A stretch of 64,000 nt of DNA from Promethearchaeota archaeon (lineage in GTDB: Archaea; Asgardarchaeota; Lokiarchaeia; Sigynarchaeales; SOKP01), in the NCBI GenBank assembly GCA_013375495.1, contig JABXKC010000004.1, positions 62,001 to 126,000 on the forward strand. Direction: 5' to 3'. The notes below the pieces were generated by a model that made no database searches, was not told the DNA's origin, and saw only the letters and a program-made list of their open reading frames with translations. The stretch's first letter is position 1; each line of letters starts with the position of its first letter. A program made the position numbers and the translations under genes. Below, piece by piece: positions 32,805 to 42,058 of this stretch.

Positions 32805-34289
32805 ATGCTTCGCCAAATTCACATTTTTCACAAAAAAGATTGTATTTATAATCACACTTATGCACTTGCACTTGGAGATGATGAACTGAATAATGTTATC
32901 AAAATCATCCAATCTTACATAGATATGCCAATGATAGGCAAAACTTTCCATAGACCAGTTTCAGATCACTTTCAAATATTTCACAGATCAGAAGGGGATG
33001 AGTTATTTTTGTTTATCACCGATCTTGTTGACAGCCTTGAATATGTCGGTCCAACGATCGAAAATACTATTAAAAAGTTTAACGAGTTATTTCCGACTCC
33101 AGAAGATATAAATACATCAACAAACCTTAAACGAGAGTACGTTGATTTTTTACGAGAACAACAATACGAATTACATTCTAAAATTGCGATAGTGGGGCCA
33201 CATAATTCAGGAAAAACGATGTTATTTAACATGTTTAAGAGTAATGGGGCACGTCCGATCATGAATTTTGCATCAGCTTCGATTTATGCTATAGACAATC
33301 TAAAATTCGATATATGGGATTTCGAACTTAAAGATAATTTCTCACTTTTGTGGTCAAAATTCATCCAAGGATCTGATTTAGTAATTCTTCTTTTCGACTT
33401 ATCTAATTATCATTTACGAGTAATTAATCACTTCCTTGATTTGCAAAAACAAGAGAGTAAATTCTCAAAACTTTTGATTATTGGTAATAAGCGTGATTTG
33501 GTTCGAAAAGAAGATATTAGAATAATTAAAAACGAATTAAACATTTCAAATATTGAAGAGATATCTTTAATTGACCCGGGTGCAAAAGAAAAGCTTAAAC
33601 ATTTAATTTCTGGAGTTTTAAATCTCAAAAAATTGCTCCCCCACAATTTCACAGAATTGTTTAACGAAGCTAAAAATATAGAAAGTGAGGGAAATCTTAT
33701 TCTCGCAATAGCAAAATATAAGGAATTAATAAAAATATCTAATGAGTATCAAGACTTTACTTATATAACTACTCTCAAGAACAAAATAGAGAGTTTACAG
33801 GAAAAAGTCGACGAACAGGCTAAAATAAGAAGAGGAATTGAAGCAAAAAAGAAATTTGAAATACCAGGGAAAATTCAATTTACGCGAAGAATTCAAGTAC
33901 AGCCCTTACCCACAAGTGGTACATTAGTACAAGCACCTCCTATAGAAATACCAAAATCCCCATCAAAAATCAAGCAAAAGACAGAAGATCTAATGCTATT
34001 TTCAACAACTGATTCTTCAGACGGAGAAGATATAGATAAAGAAGATATTACACTTGATATAGATAAAGTCATTCCTGAAGAAAAGCGTCCAATATTAGAA
34101 GCTATCGAGAAAAAAGACGATGAGTTTCCAATTATCCTTCAGCAAATAATTGAAAAACGAGGTAGTTCGCTAACCTTAAACTTATGTGAAGCACTTTTAG
34201 CTGAACTCCAAAAAGCTTTAGCAAGGCCTCTCACTATTGAGGACCTTGAATTAGCAGCAGATGTGTTCGTAAAACACGATCGTTCATAA
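32805..34289 (+). CDS. Longin-like domain fused to small GTPase, with C-terminal helical and acidic tail
   Basis: Residues 1-97 resemble a longin fold (MLRQIHIFHKKDCIYNHTYA; FLFITDLVDSLEYVGPTIEN). Residues 124-275 are a Ras-like G domain: G1 GPHNSGKT (131-138), G3 position WDFEL (171-175) where DxxG and the catalytic Gln are lost, G4 NKRD (228-231). Residues 285-345 are helical (TPR/MIT-like: NLILAIAKYKELIKISNEY). A Pro/Ser-rich and acidic linker follows, then a short C-terminal helix. Loss of the DxxG motif suggests weak or no hydrolysis. It is likely a membrane-traffic-type adaptor, by eukaryotic analogy. Confidence 0.65.
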   Translation: MLRQIHIFHKKDCIYNHTYALALGDDELNNVIKIIQSYIDMPMIGKTFHRPVSDHFQIFHRSEGDELFLFITDLVDSLEYVGPTIENTIKKFNELFPTPEDINTSTNLKREYVDFLREQQYELHSKIAIVGPHNSGKTMLFNMFKSNGARPIMNFASASIYAIDNLKFDIWDFELKDNFSLLWSKFIQGSDLVILLFDLSNYHLRVINHFLDLQKQESKFSKLLIIGNKRDLVRKEDIRIIKNELNISNIEEISLIDPGAKEKLKHLISGVLNLKKLLPHNFTELFNEAKNIESEGNLILAIAKYKELIKISNEYQDFTYITTLKNKIESLQEKVDEQAKIRRGIEAKKKFEIPGKIQFTRRIQVQPLPTSGTLVQAPPIEIPKSPSKIKQKTEDLMLFSTTDSSDGEDIDKEDITLDIDKVIPEEKRPILEAIEKKDDEFPIILQQIIEKRGSSLTLNLCEALLAELQKALARPLTIEDLELAADVFVKHDRS

Positions 34290-34403
34290 TAATTCTCCTC
34301 CTTTTTGATTTTTTCACCAAATTTTTTTTTCTAAAGAAAAGCAAATTTTTTTTATTTACCTATATTAAAATCGTTTATATTATTTGTAAAAAAAAAAAAT
34401 AAG

Positions 34404-35909
34404 ATGTATAAAAATATGAATGCTATAGAAGAACTTAAAAAAGAATTCATTGAAATAACTCGTTTAAATCATATCTCTTCGTTATTAGGATGGGATGAAC
34501 AAGTTAATTTACCTAAAGGCTCGCGTGCGGCGAGAGCAGAACAAAATGCACTTATGAGTAAAATTGTCCACGAAAGACTCATATCTGATAAAATAGGAAA
34601 TTTAATAAAAGAAGCTGAAAAATTAACAGATTTGAATCTTGTTGATAATGCTACTTTACGAGAGGCAAAAAGGAATTATGAGCAAGAAGTTAGATTACCA
34701 ACCGAATTGGTTGAAGAAATCTCAAAAACCGCATCTCTTGGGAATATAAAGTGGGTTGAAGCAAGGAAAAAGAACGATTTTTCCATTTTTGAACCACTTT
34801 TAGAGAAGATGATTGGGCTCCAAATTCAAGTTGCAGAAAAATTAGATACTCACCCAGATCCTTACTCTACTCTCATCGATCTTTACGAACCTGGGGCTAC
34901 TTATGGTTGGATCTCGAATATTTTCGACAAATCAAAGCAAAATTTAAATCGAATAATTAAAAAATTAGAAGATTCAAGCGACAAACCTGATTTTTCAATT
35001 CTTACTCAAAAATGGGACGAGAATAAGCAATGGGATTTTAGTATTGAAATCATAAAGGGATTAAATTATGATTTTAATAAAGGACGTCAAGATAAATCTG
35101 TACATCCATTTACAACATCATTATCCTCTTCAGATACGAGATTTACAACTCGAATCGACGAAAATTTCTTTTCAACATGTATATTTGGCTCGATTCACGA
35201 ATGTGGGCATGCATTATACGAAATGGGATTTATGGAGGAGATTCACGATTCGGTTTTGGCAGAAGGGTGTTCCATGGGAATACATGAATCCCAATCTCGC
35301 ATGTGGGAAAATATGGTGGGTCGAAGTATGGAATTTTGGAAATATTGGTATCCTAAACTCAAAGGAAGTTTTCCAAACAATTTAAAGGATAAAAGTATCG
35401 AAGATTTCTATCGAAGTGTTAACACGGTGCAACCTTCATTGATTCGCATAGAAGCTGATGAGGTTACTTATGGTATGCATGTCATTCTCAGGTTTGAATT
35501 AGAAAGAGATATTATAGAAGGTAATGTTCAAGTTAGCGAGTTACCAGATTTGTGGAACGAAAAAATGGAAAATTTATTAGGAATAACACCACCTACTAAT
35601 TCTGATGGTGTTTTACAAGACATTCATTGGTCTTGGGGATCATTTGGGTACTTTCCAACATACTTCTTGGGTAACTTATATGGCGCTCAGTTTTATAAAA
35701 CCGCGCTTGAACAACATCCTACATTGCCAAAGGAATACGAAGAAGGGAATTTCTCTAACTTACTTGCATTTTTAAGGGAGAATATACATCAATATGGCAA
35801 AATTTATCAAGCGAGAGATTTAATTAAAAGAGTATCTGGAGAAGATTTAAATCCTGACTATTTTATCGAATATTTAGAGAAGAAATATTATCCTATTTAT
35901 AACATTTAA
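34404..35909 (+). CDS. M32 family carboxypeptidase
   Basis: The 501-residue protein matches thermostable carboxypeptidase Taq: SSLLGWDEQVNLPKGSRAARAEQ near the N-terminus, DPYSTLIDLYEPGATYGWI, the zinc motif HECGH (residues about 264-268) with SIHECGHALYEMG, and ESQSRMWENMVGRS downstream. It removes C-terminal residues from peptides. It is cytoplasmic and of typical length. It is followed by a T-run terminator at 35917. Confidence 0.92.
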   Translation: MYKNMNAIEELKKEFIEITRLNHISSLLGWDEQVNLPKGSRAARAEQNALMSKIVHERLISDKIGNLIKEAEKLTDLNLVDNATLREAKRNYEQEVRLPTELVEEISKTASLGNIKWVEARKKNDFSIFEPLLEKMIGLQIQVAEKLDTHPDPYSTLIDLYEPGATYGWISNIFDKSKQNLNRIIKKLEDSSDKPDFSILTQKWDENKQWDFSIEIIKGLNYDFNKGRQDKSVHPFTTSLSSSDTRFTTRIDENFFSTCIFGSIHECGHALYEMGFMEEIHDSVLAEGCSMGIHESQSRMWENMVGRSMEFWKYWYPKLKGSFPNNLKDKSIEDFYRSVNTVQPSLIRIEADEVTYGMHVILRFELERDIIEGNVQVSELPDLWNEKMENLLGITPPTNSDGVLQDIHWSWGSFGYFPTYFLGNLYGAQFYKTALEQHPTLPKEYEEGNFSNLLAFLRENIHQYGKIYQARDLIKRVSGEDLNPDYFIEYLEKKYYPIYNI

Positions 35910-35916
35910 TTTTTCC

Positions 35917-35925
35917 TTTTTTTTT
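35917..35925 (+). terminator. T-run terminator after the M32 gene
   Basis: Nine T residues lie within 16 bases of the stop codon at 35909. No stem-loop is seen. Confidence 0.4.
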
Positions 35926-36006
35926 ATTTTGGATTAATTATAAATTACTATAAGTCTTATATTTAGAAAACAAGGCAATTGAATAATTCAAACGCTGTCA
36001 AATAAC

Positions 36007-36609
36007 ATGTTATTAGGAGTTAAAAAATATTCAGAAAAACTACTTCTTCCCTTAGGTAAGAAGATAAAAAAAATACCAGCAAATGTTATCACAGGATTAG
36101 GTTTATTTTTCGCTTTTTTAGCATTTTTATCCTTTACCTTCAAACCCCAAATTCTACCTTTTATTATAATTAGCTTAGCTTTAGTAGAGTTTTTCGACCA
36201 ATTAGACGGCGTAGTAGCTCGTCTTCAAGGACCAACGAAATTAGGATCGTTTTTAGATTCTACATTAGACCGAATTGGAGATTATCTCATTTTTTTTGGG
36301 ATTATACTTGGGGGATATACTGAAACATATATAGGTTTGATAACACTTGCAGGTGCATTTCTAACTTCATATACTAGAGCTAAAATCGAGAGTTTGGGAA
36401 TCCCGAATTTATATGGCGTTGGTTTGTTGGAGAGAACTGATAGAGTCCCAATTATTTTAATCGGATCGATTTTACAAATATGGTTTCCTGTAGCTATATG
36501 GTGGACAATGATTTTACTAGCAATTGGGACAAATATTACTGTAATCCAAAGAATTGTGTTTGCTTTTAAGAATTTCTCAACAAAAAATGAAGATAATTCT
36601 TCTAGTTAA
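36007..36609 (+). CDS. CDP-alcohol phosphatidyltransferase family enzyme
   Basis: The 200-residue membrane protein has about five helices. The catalytic motif DG-x2-AR-x8-G-x3-D-x3-D is present as DGVVARLQGPTKLGSFLDSTLD. In archaea this family makes phospholipid head groups, such as archaetidylinositol phosphate, from CDP-archaeol. The exact acceptor is not shown by sequence. It lies between the peptidase and the GTPase gene, with promoter-like AT-rich gaps. Confidence 0.88.
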   Translation: MLLGVKKYSEKLLLPLGKKIKKIPANVITGLGLFFAFLAFLSFTFKPQILPFIIISLALVEFFDQLDGVVARLQGPTKLGSFLDSTLDRIGDYLIFFGIILGGYTETYIGLITLAGAFLTSYTRAKIESLGIPNLYGVGLLERTDRVPIILIGSILQIWFPVAIWWTMILLAIGTNITVIQRIVFAFKNFSTKNEDNSSS

Positions 36610-36733
36610 TGAGTTCTCTAGAATAGGTTTATTATTGATTCTGATTATGGTTAAAGCATATTTATATAGATAGAGTTTTAATAAACATTTAATACGTTGT
36701 TAAATTAATTCATTCTCTCTCAAATGAACAAGT

Positions 36734-37705
36734 ATGATTGTCTCAGAGATCAATATTAAACTGACAATATTAGGACAATGGGGCGTTGGGAAATCTTCAA
36801 TTGTAAATACCTTTATAGGAAAAGATTTTCCCACTATGTATATTCCCACAATTGGAAGTAACATCGCCAGAAAGGAGTATAAATTAACTTCTAATCATAT
36901 TAGACTAAATATTTGGGATATCGGGGGGCAAAGAAGTTTTAATCCTTTGAACCCAGTATTCTTTAGTAATTTAGATTCTGCTTTGTTAGTTTTCGATTTA
37001 AATAATCCTAAAGAAACATTACAAGAACTGATACAGACATATATGAAAAATTTAAAGCAACACTCCCCAGATTGTATTACTTATTTAATAGGAAACAAAT
37101 CTGATTTAATTAAACCAGAAGATTCAGAGATTCTTTTAAATAATATTCGTCAATACCAAATTGAAGGTTATCCTATTATATTCGTCTCAGCGAAAACCCA
37201 AGATAATATTTCTGAGGCATTTACTTTAGTTATTTCTAATTTTCTAAAAAAAATAGAAAAAGAAGGCAAAGAAACGCAATTCATGGGAATTTCCAAGAGG
37301 TTTTTAGAATCTATTAATAAAACTGAGGAAGATTTAGATCAATTGATTATTAACTTAGAGGAAATTGATCCAAATACTCTCTATAATAAAATTATGCCTA
37401 CTATTATAAAAAAAAACGTTAAATTAGCTGAAATCGAAGAAGTTCCCCTTAGAGAGATTTCAGATTTAACAAAAGCTCAGGAGTTCGATGTGGACAAGAG
37501 CTTAATTAAAGAAAACATTATTATCGCGTTTAAAAATAACCTATCAGTTATTACAGATCTCATATCAAACTTAAAAAAAGCTCCAATTGATTCTCTTATT
37601 AATAATATCGATAAATCCTTAGAAGACTTGGCCAATTTAAAAAATGATTTTGAGTTAAAATTAGACTCGATTTTAGAATTAGAATCAAACAAACAACAAT
37701 CGTGA
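36734..37705 (+). CDS. Ras/Rab-like small GTPase with helical C-terminal extension
   Basis: Residues 1-175 form a complete G domain: G1 GQWGVGKS (14-21), G2 Thr in YIPTIGSN, G3 WDIGGQ (61-66, catalytic Gln present), G4 NKSD (121-124), G5 SAK (152-154). It is therefore close to eukaryotic Rab/Arf-type proteins and likely active. Residues 180-323 are a helical extension not found in Rab proteins, with no prenylation Cys. The coiled-coil gene 36 bases downstream is a probable partner. Confidence 0.88.
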   Translation: MIVSEINIKLTILGQWGVGKSSIVNTFIGKDFPTMYIPTIGSNIARKEYKLTSNHIRLNIWDIGGQRSFNPLNPVFFSNLDSALLVFDLNNPKETLQELIQTYMKNLKQHSPDCITYLIGNKSDLIKPEDSEILLNNIRQYQIEGYPIIFVSAKTQDNISEAFTLVISNFLKKIEKEGKETQFMGISKRFLESINKTEEDLDQLIINLEEIDPNTLYNKIMPTIIKKNVKLAEIEEVPLREISDLTKAQEFDVDKSLIKENIIIAFKNNLSVITDLISNLKKAPIDSLINNIDKSLEDLANLKNDFELKLDSILELESNKQQS

Positions 37706-37740
37706 TTCATTTTTAAGATATTCATAAAAGGTGAGAAACA

Positions 37741-38265
37741 ATTCCTAAAAAAGAAAAAATTGAAGAAATAACGCTCAAAGACTTTCAAAATTTAATTGAT
37801 CAAGTAAAAAACACAGAAAAAGAAATACATTTTATAAAGGAAGATATTAAATCAATCAAAAGTGATATTTTCTCTAGCCAAGAAAGGATCGAGCAAACGA
37901 TTAAGACTCAAGAAGAAATTATTATGGATATGATAAATAGGTTTAACGAAGAACTTTTGAACCACAAAATTTCTATGAAAGAAGATATGGAGAAAATTAA
38001 AACCCAACAAGATGTCCTAAGAATTTCTTATACGATTAACGAGAAAAAACTTATGGACAAAATAAGCTCATCTATTTCGGAAGTTATTAATAAGCGAATT
38101 GAGGGTAAAGAAAATGAAATTTTAATGAAAATCTGGATAAATGAGTTTAAGGAAATTATAAACAATTTTGAAAAATTAAAGAAATTAAAACCTAAAGAAT
38201 TTTCAGTGCGTTTAAACGAAATTTCTGAGACAATAGAGGTTTTCAAACAAAGAATGCTCGAGTAG
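37741..38265 (+). CDS. Coiled-coil protein in GTPase operon, ATT start
   Basis: The frame from ATT (37741) gives 174 residues beginning MPKKEKIEEITLKDFQNL if ATT is read as Met. It is helical throughout with heptads (NTEKEIHFIKEDIKSIKSD; KKLMDKISSSISEVINKR). A conventional ATG is only at 37924, which would remove 61 residues of equally good coiled coil. GGTGA (37730-37734) lies exactly six bases before the ATT, and TGA (37732-37734) closes the frame upstream. It is the partner gene of the Rab-like GTPase. Confidence 0.65.
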   Translation: MPKKEKIEEITLKDFQNLIDQVKNTEKEIHFIKEDIKSIKSDIFSSQERIEQTIKTQEEIIMDMINRFNEELLNHKISMKEDMEKIKTQQDVLRISYTINEKKLMDKISSSISEVINKRIEGKENEILMKIWINEFKEIINNFEKLKKLKPKEFSVRLNEISETIEVFKQRMLE

Positions 38266-38414
38266 ATTAAATTGCTAACAGTTTAATTTATTATTTTTTT
38301 AATATTTGAAAAAAAAATTGGGCTCCCCATTATATATATTTTAAAATTTATTTAAGTTATATAAGATAGATTTGTGTATACTTAAAAAATTATAAAGAGT
38401 AATCAAAAAAGAAA

Positions 38415-39002
38415 ATGTCAGCAACTGATTTTCATTTTAGTTTAAAGGGTAATGTAGACTCCCTTTATGCCACTCTCAATAAGCGTAAAGAATTTTATAT
38501 AACAGTTCAAAATCTTACAGATAATTATATATCTCAAGTAAAGGTTAAATTATCGGGTCCTCCAGAAGTTAAATTACCGCTTAAAATTGAATTTTACGGA
38601 GGAATTGCAAAACGATATAGCAAGAACCGCTTATTTAAGGTTCTACCTAAAGAAAATGGCATCTTTACTTTAACAGCAACTCTCACCTCTAAGAAAGGAC
38701 ATATTATAGAACTACCTATTACACTTCAAGTTGGAGTTGTTCGGGAGATCACTAAACCAATTTCTTTAGTAACTACGTCTGAAGTTGAAAAACCAATTTC
38801 TAAAGTAAATTGTCCTTTCTGTGGAGATAGAATTGACGAAGACGCTAAATTTTGTCCACACTGTGGATCTAATTTAGTAGATATCAAAAATAAATCTGTA
38901 GAAACTCAAACAGAAATAAGCGCTAAGCACTGTCTTAATTGCGGAATGGAATTACCGGGAGAAGCGAAATTCTGTGCAAAGTGTGGTCAAAAAGTCGTTT
39001 AA
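38415..39002 (+). CDS. Beta-sandwich protein with two zinc ribbons
   Basis: Residues 1-115 are strand-rich (YATLNKRKEFYITVQNLTDN; GIFTLTATLTSKKGH), like an Ig/arrestin-type sandwich. The C-terminus has two zinc ribbons: CPFCGDRI...CPHCG (about 134-156) and CLNCGMEL...CAKCG (174-192). It has no membrane segment. It is probably a protein-binding adaptor. The name of the sandwich family is not certain. Confidence 0.6.
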   Translation: MSATDFHFSLKGNVDSLYATLNKRKEFYITVQNLTDNYISQVKVKLSGPPEVKLPLKIEFYGGIAKRYSKNRLFKVLPKENGIFTLTATLTSKKGHIIELPITLQVGVVREITKPISLVTTSEVEKPISKVNCPFCGDRIDEDAKFCPHCGSNLVDIKNKSVETQTEISAKHCLNCGMELPGEAKFCAKCGQKVV

Positions 39003-39058
39003 TAAAATTAGAGATTAAGAACTGAAAGATGTTCTATCCATCCCTTTTATTTCTTAAA

Positions 39059-39367
39059 TTATATCAATTCAACTTGAAGTTTTAAATTCTCTTTAAGAAA
39101 TATTGGTTTTAATAAGGATATTTTAATCACAGCGTCATTCACATTCAGGTTCGCGTCAATTAATATAATTTCTTCCGAATTTATAATTTTACACCTTTGG
39201 ATTTGCTTAACCTCAATCGTATCGTTAGATGCCATTTGTATTGACTTAAGTGGTAGTTCCCCAAAAGAGATAGAAAGGCTGAAAAATAATTTATTTTCAG
39301 CTATTTGTTGTTTTACAACCCCCCAAGCAGAATGAGTAATGAAAAAGGATTCCCTATATTGTTTCAA
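39059..39367 (-). CDS. Uncharacterised strand-rich protein, 102 aa
   Basis: The start is TTG at 39367 (a stop is two codons upstream). The product is strand-rich and has no membrane segment (FFSLSISFGELPLKSIQ; IILIDANLNVNDAVIKISLL). Its 5' end lies inside the upstream open frame of the divergent regulator, so one of the two starts needs care. It is convergent with the sandwich/zinc-ribbon gene at 38415. Function unknown. Confidence 0.45.
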   Translation of the reverse strand: MKQYRESFFITHSAWGVVKQQIAENKLFFSLSISFGELPLKSIQMASNDTIEVKQIQRCKIINSEEIILIDANLNVNDAVIKISLLKPIFLKENLKLQVELI

Positions 39368-39441
39368 GAATTAGGTTAGCTTCACTAAACATTAACAAAG
39401 AAGGCGTTAAGGTAATTCTAAAATCTTTAACAGATAAGAAA

Positions 39442-39900
39442 TTGCTAGTTGAAGGCTCTAAATTAGCGAAAAGCGATTTATTAAATAACCAGAAGCGCAG
39501 GGATATCTATGAATATATAATCAAAAATCCAGGAATGTATTTCAACCGAATTGTCCACGAATTAAATTATAGTAACCACATCGTTGTATGGCAGTTAAGC
39601 ATCCTATTAAAATTTGATTGTATTCATAAAGAGACGATAGAGAATCACGAAATTTATTTTGATGTATCTAAAGAACACAAAGAAATCATAGCAAACTATT
39701 TCACTTCGAAGGAAAAAAGCAAAAAAATCATTCATTTTTTGGAAAAAGATAATATCGGAGTCACCAAAACTAATCTTTCTCATAAGTTAAACATGCATAT
39801 GAACACTCTTGATAAATACCTCAACCTTCTTGAAAAATACGACGTAATTGTTAAGAAGAAGATTGATAACAGGAATCTATATTTTTTAAAAGAGACCTAA
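39442..39900 (+). CDS. Winged-helix transcription regulator (two wHTH units), start probably upstream
   Basis: From a TTG at 39442 the protein has 152 residues. Two winged-helix units are seen: RRDIYEYIIKNPGMYFNRIVHELNYSNHIVVWQLSILLKFD and KSKKIIHFLEKDNIGVTKTNLSHKLNMHMNTLDKYLNLLEK. The frame is open upstream to 39343 and still coding-like (LNINKEGVKVILKSLTDKKLL, a third helix pair). No ATG, GTG or TTG occurs in that part; ATT codons are at 39349, 39358, 39370 and 39391. It is probably a DNA-binding regulator. The purD gene follows 118 bases downstream. Confidence 0.6.
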   Translation: MLVEGSKLAKSDLLNNQKRRDIYEYIIKNPGMYFNRIVHELNYSNHIVVWQLSILLKFDCIHKETIENHEIYFDVSKEHKEIIANYFTSKEKSKKIIHFLEKDNIGVTKTNLSHKLNMHMNTLDKYLNLLEKYDVIVKKKIDNRNLYFLKET

Positions 39901-40018
39901 ATCCGTTTAACTTTATAAGCTTTGATCAATAATTAATTTAAATGTAATGTAGAACAATTTAAATTCAATAAAATAATTGTAATACACATAAGAAATTCAA
40001 TTAAGGAGAGACTAAAAT

Positions 40019-41341
40019 TTGGCAGTGAAAACCCTAATAATCGGACACGGTGCTAGAGAACATGTTATAGGCGAAACACTGGTAAGAGATGGAGCTGACT
40101 TATACGCGTTCATGAGTTCTAAAAACGCGGGATTAGAAGATTTAAGTAAAGGAAGGATAAAAGTTCACTCTGAAACCGATTTTAAAGAAATTATCGATTT
40201 TTCGAAAGAAAATAATATAGATTTTGCTGTAATTGGCCCAGAAGCACCTTTAGTTGTCGGAATAGTTGATGCTTTAGAAAGAAATGGAATACCTTGCGTA
40301 GGACCATGTATTGAAGCTGCCCAATTAGAAGGATCAAAAATATTTACAAGAAATTTATTAGAAAAATATAAGATATCCTCGAATATCCAGACTAAAAACT
40401 TTAACTCTATGCAAGGTGTAGAAATTTATATTAAGGAATTAGGGGAAGAAAACATCGTTATTAAACCAGACGGCCTTACCGGTGGAAAGGGAGTAAAAGT
40501 TTATGGTGACCATCTTTTTTCTATACAAGAAATATTAGAATATTGTCAAACATTAGTTGATCAAAAAGCTCCTTTTCTTCTAGAAGAAAAGGTAGAGGGA
40601 GAAGAATTTACGCTTCAAACATTCGTCGACGGTAAAAATGTAATTGCTACTCCACTCGTTCAAGATCATAAAAGGGCTTTTGAAGACGATACAGGGCCTA
40701 ACACCGGAGGTATGGGCAGTTATTCGATGGAAGACCACCTTATGCCTTTTATTTCACAAAATGATGTAAATGAAGCAATTGAAGATATGAAGAAAGTTGT
40801 AGCAGCAACAAAAGCAGAGACCGGAGTAGAATATAAAGGATTTCTTTACGGAGGGTATATAAAAACAGCAAAAGGCATTAAACTAATAGAGTTTAACGCG
40901 AGACTCGGGGATCCCGAAGCAATGAATACTCTACCTCTTTTGAAAACTAATTTTATCGATATTTGTATGGGAATTATTAACGGGAATTTAAAAACAGACA
41001 TTGAATTTGAAAAAAAGGCCACAGTTTGCAAATATTTAGCCCCTGAAGGGTACCCCACCTCTCCAAAAAAAGACGAACTCGTGATAATCGACAAAGAAAA
41101 ACTTAAACAAATTGGGGCGAAATACTACTACGCTTCAGTGTATAGAAAAGGTGAAAATGTCTACACTACTTCATCAAGAGCCATGGGGATTATTGGAATT
41201 GCTAACGATCTAAATAGCGCTGAGGAAGTTGCAGAACAAGGAGTTGGATGCATTAGTGGCAAATTATTTTATAGAAAAGATATCGGAACGCGAAAATTGC
41301 TTCAAAAAAGAATTGATCACATGAATCTTCTCTTAAAATAA
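40019..41341 (+). CDS. purD: Phosphoribosylamine-glycine ligase
   Basis: The 440-residue protein has the GARS order: LIIGHGAREHVIGETL at the start, FAVIGPEAPLVVGIVDALE, IVIKPDGLTGGKGVKVYGD (ATP-grasp loop), GPNTGGMGSY and IEFNARLGDPEAMNTLPLL. It joins phosphoribosylamine and glycine with ATP in purine synthesis. The start is TTG at 40019. AGGAG at 40004-40008 lies at the spacing seen elsewhere (ten bases, equal to six after the A of a full GGAGGTGA). Confidence 0.95.
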   Translation: MAVKTLIIGHGAREHVIGETLVRDGADLYAFMSSKNAGLEDLSKGRIKVHSETDFKEIIDFSKENNIDFAVIGPEAPLVVGIVDALERNGIPCVGPCIEAAQLEGSKIFTRNLLEKYKISSNIQTKNFNSMQGVEIYIKELGEENIVIKPDGLTGGKGVKVYGDHLFSIQEILEYCQTLVDQKAPFLLEEKVEGEEFTLQTFVDGKNVIATPLVQDHKRAFEDDTGPNTGGMGSYSMEDHLMPFISQNDVNEAIEDMKKVVAATKAETGVEYKGFLYGGYIKTAKGIKLIEFNARLGDPEAMNTLPLLKTNFIDICMGIINGNLKTDIEFEKKATVCKYLAPEGYPTSPKKDELVIIDKEKLKQIGAKYYYASVYRKGENVYTTSSRAMGIIGIANDLNSAEEVAEQGVGCISGKLFYRKDIGTRKLLQKRIDHMNLLLK

Positions 41342-41439
41342 GATTTAGCTCTCATTTACAAGTACTATTCAGCAGCTCGTAAAATTATATTTTATAAAGA
41401 TCAACTTATAATAATTTCGATTTTGACTCTACATAGATT

Positions 41440-41931
41440 ATGAATTGGCAAGCTAAAAACACAAATTTTAATCTGCTAATAAGACAAGTGTTTCACGACA
41501 ATGAATCAGATAAAAGAGCAGAAGCAGCAAGACAACTTGGCTTTCTCCAAGATGGTCGAGCAGTTAACTTATTGTGTCGCGCCTTAAAATCTGAAGATAA
41601 TCCCGTAGTAATTAATAGATTAATAGAAGCATTAGGAAGAATTGCTGATGGGCGGGCAACTTTAAGCATTATAAATAAATTAGAAGAAGAAATCAAGAAA
41701 CCAAAACTAGAAATGGATAAATTAAGAGTTATATTCATAATTGAAAGTCTAATAAGAATAAAAGATAAAAGAGCGTTAAAATCCCTAAGTTATTTTCTAA
41801 ATTCTTCTGACGATAAATTATTACATCTTACTGAGAGCGCATTTGATGCAATTCAACCAAATTGGCGCCAAATTATTGAGAGGGAAAGAAAGGAAAAATC
41901 TATACAAGATATTTTCAAACATTCTATGTAA
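41440..41931 (+). CDS. HEAT-repeat protein, 163 aa
   Basis: This short protein has about four HEAT-type helix pairs (DKRAEAARQLGFLQDGRAVNLLCRAL; NPVVINRLIEALGRIADGRA; DKLRVIFIIESLIRIKDKRALKSL). Such PBS-lyase-like HEAT repeats bind proteins. It stands after purD, with no shared function visible. The large HEAT protein at 59225 is of similar repeat type. Confidence 0.7.
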   Translation: MNWQAKNTNFNLLIRQVFHDNESDKRAEAARQLGFLQDGRAVNLLCRALKSEDNPVVINRLIEALGRIADGRATLSIINKLEEEIKKPKLEMDKLRVIFIIESLIRIKDKRALKSLSYFLNSSDDKLLHLTESAFDAIQPNWRQIIERERKEKSIQDIFKHSM

Positions 41932-42058
41932 TTCTTTTTTTGTAAGTTAATCTTTTTATCTCCTGAGATCAATATCAAATTAATTAGGAATTAATTAAAA
42001 TTTTATAATACAAAAAATCTTACATATGAATCTATTCAATATTATTGAGAATTAGAAT

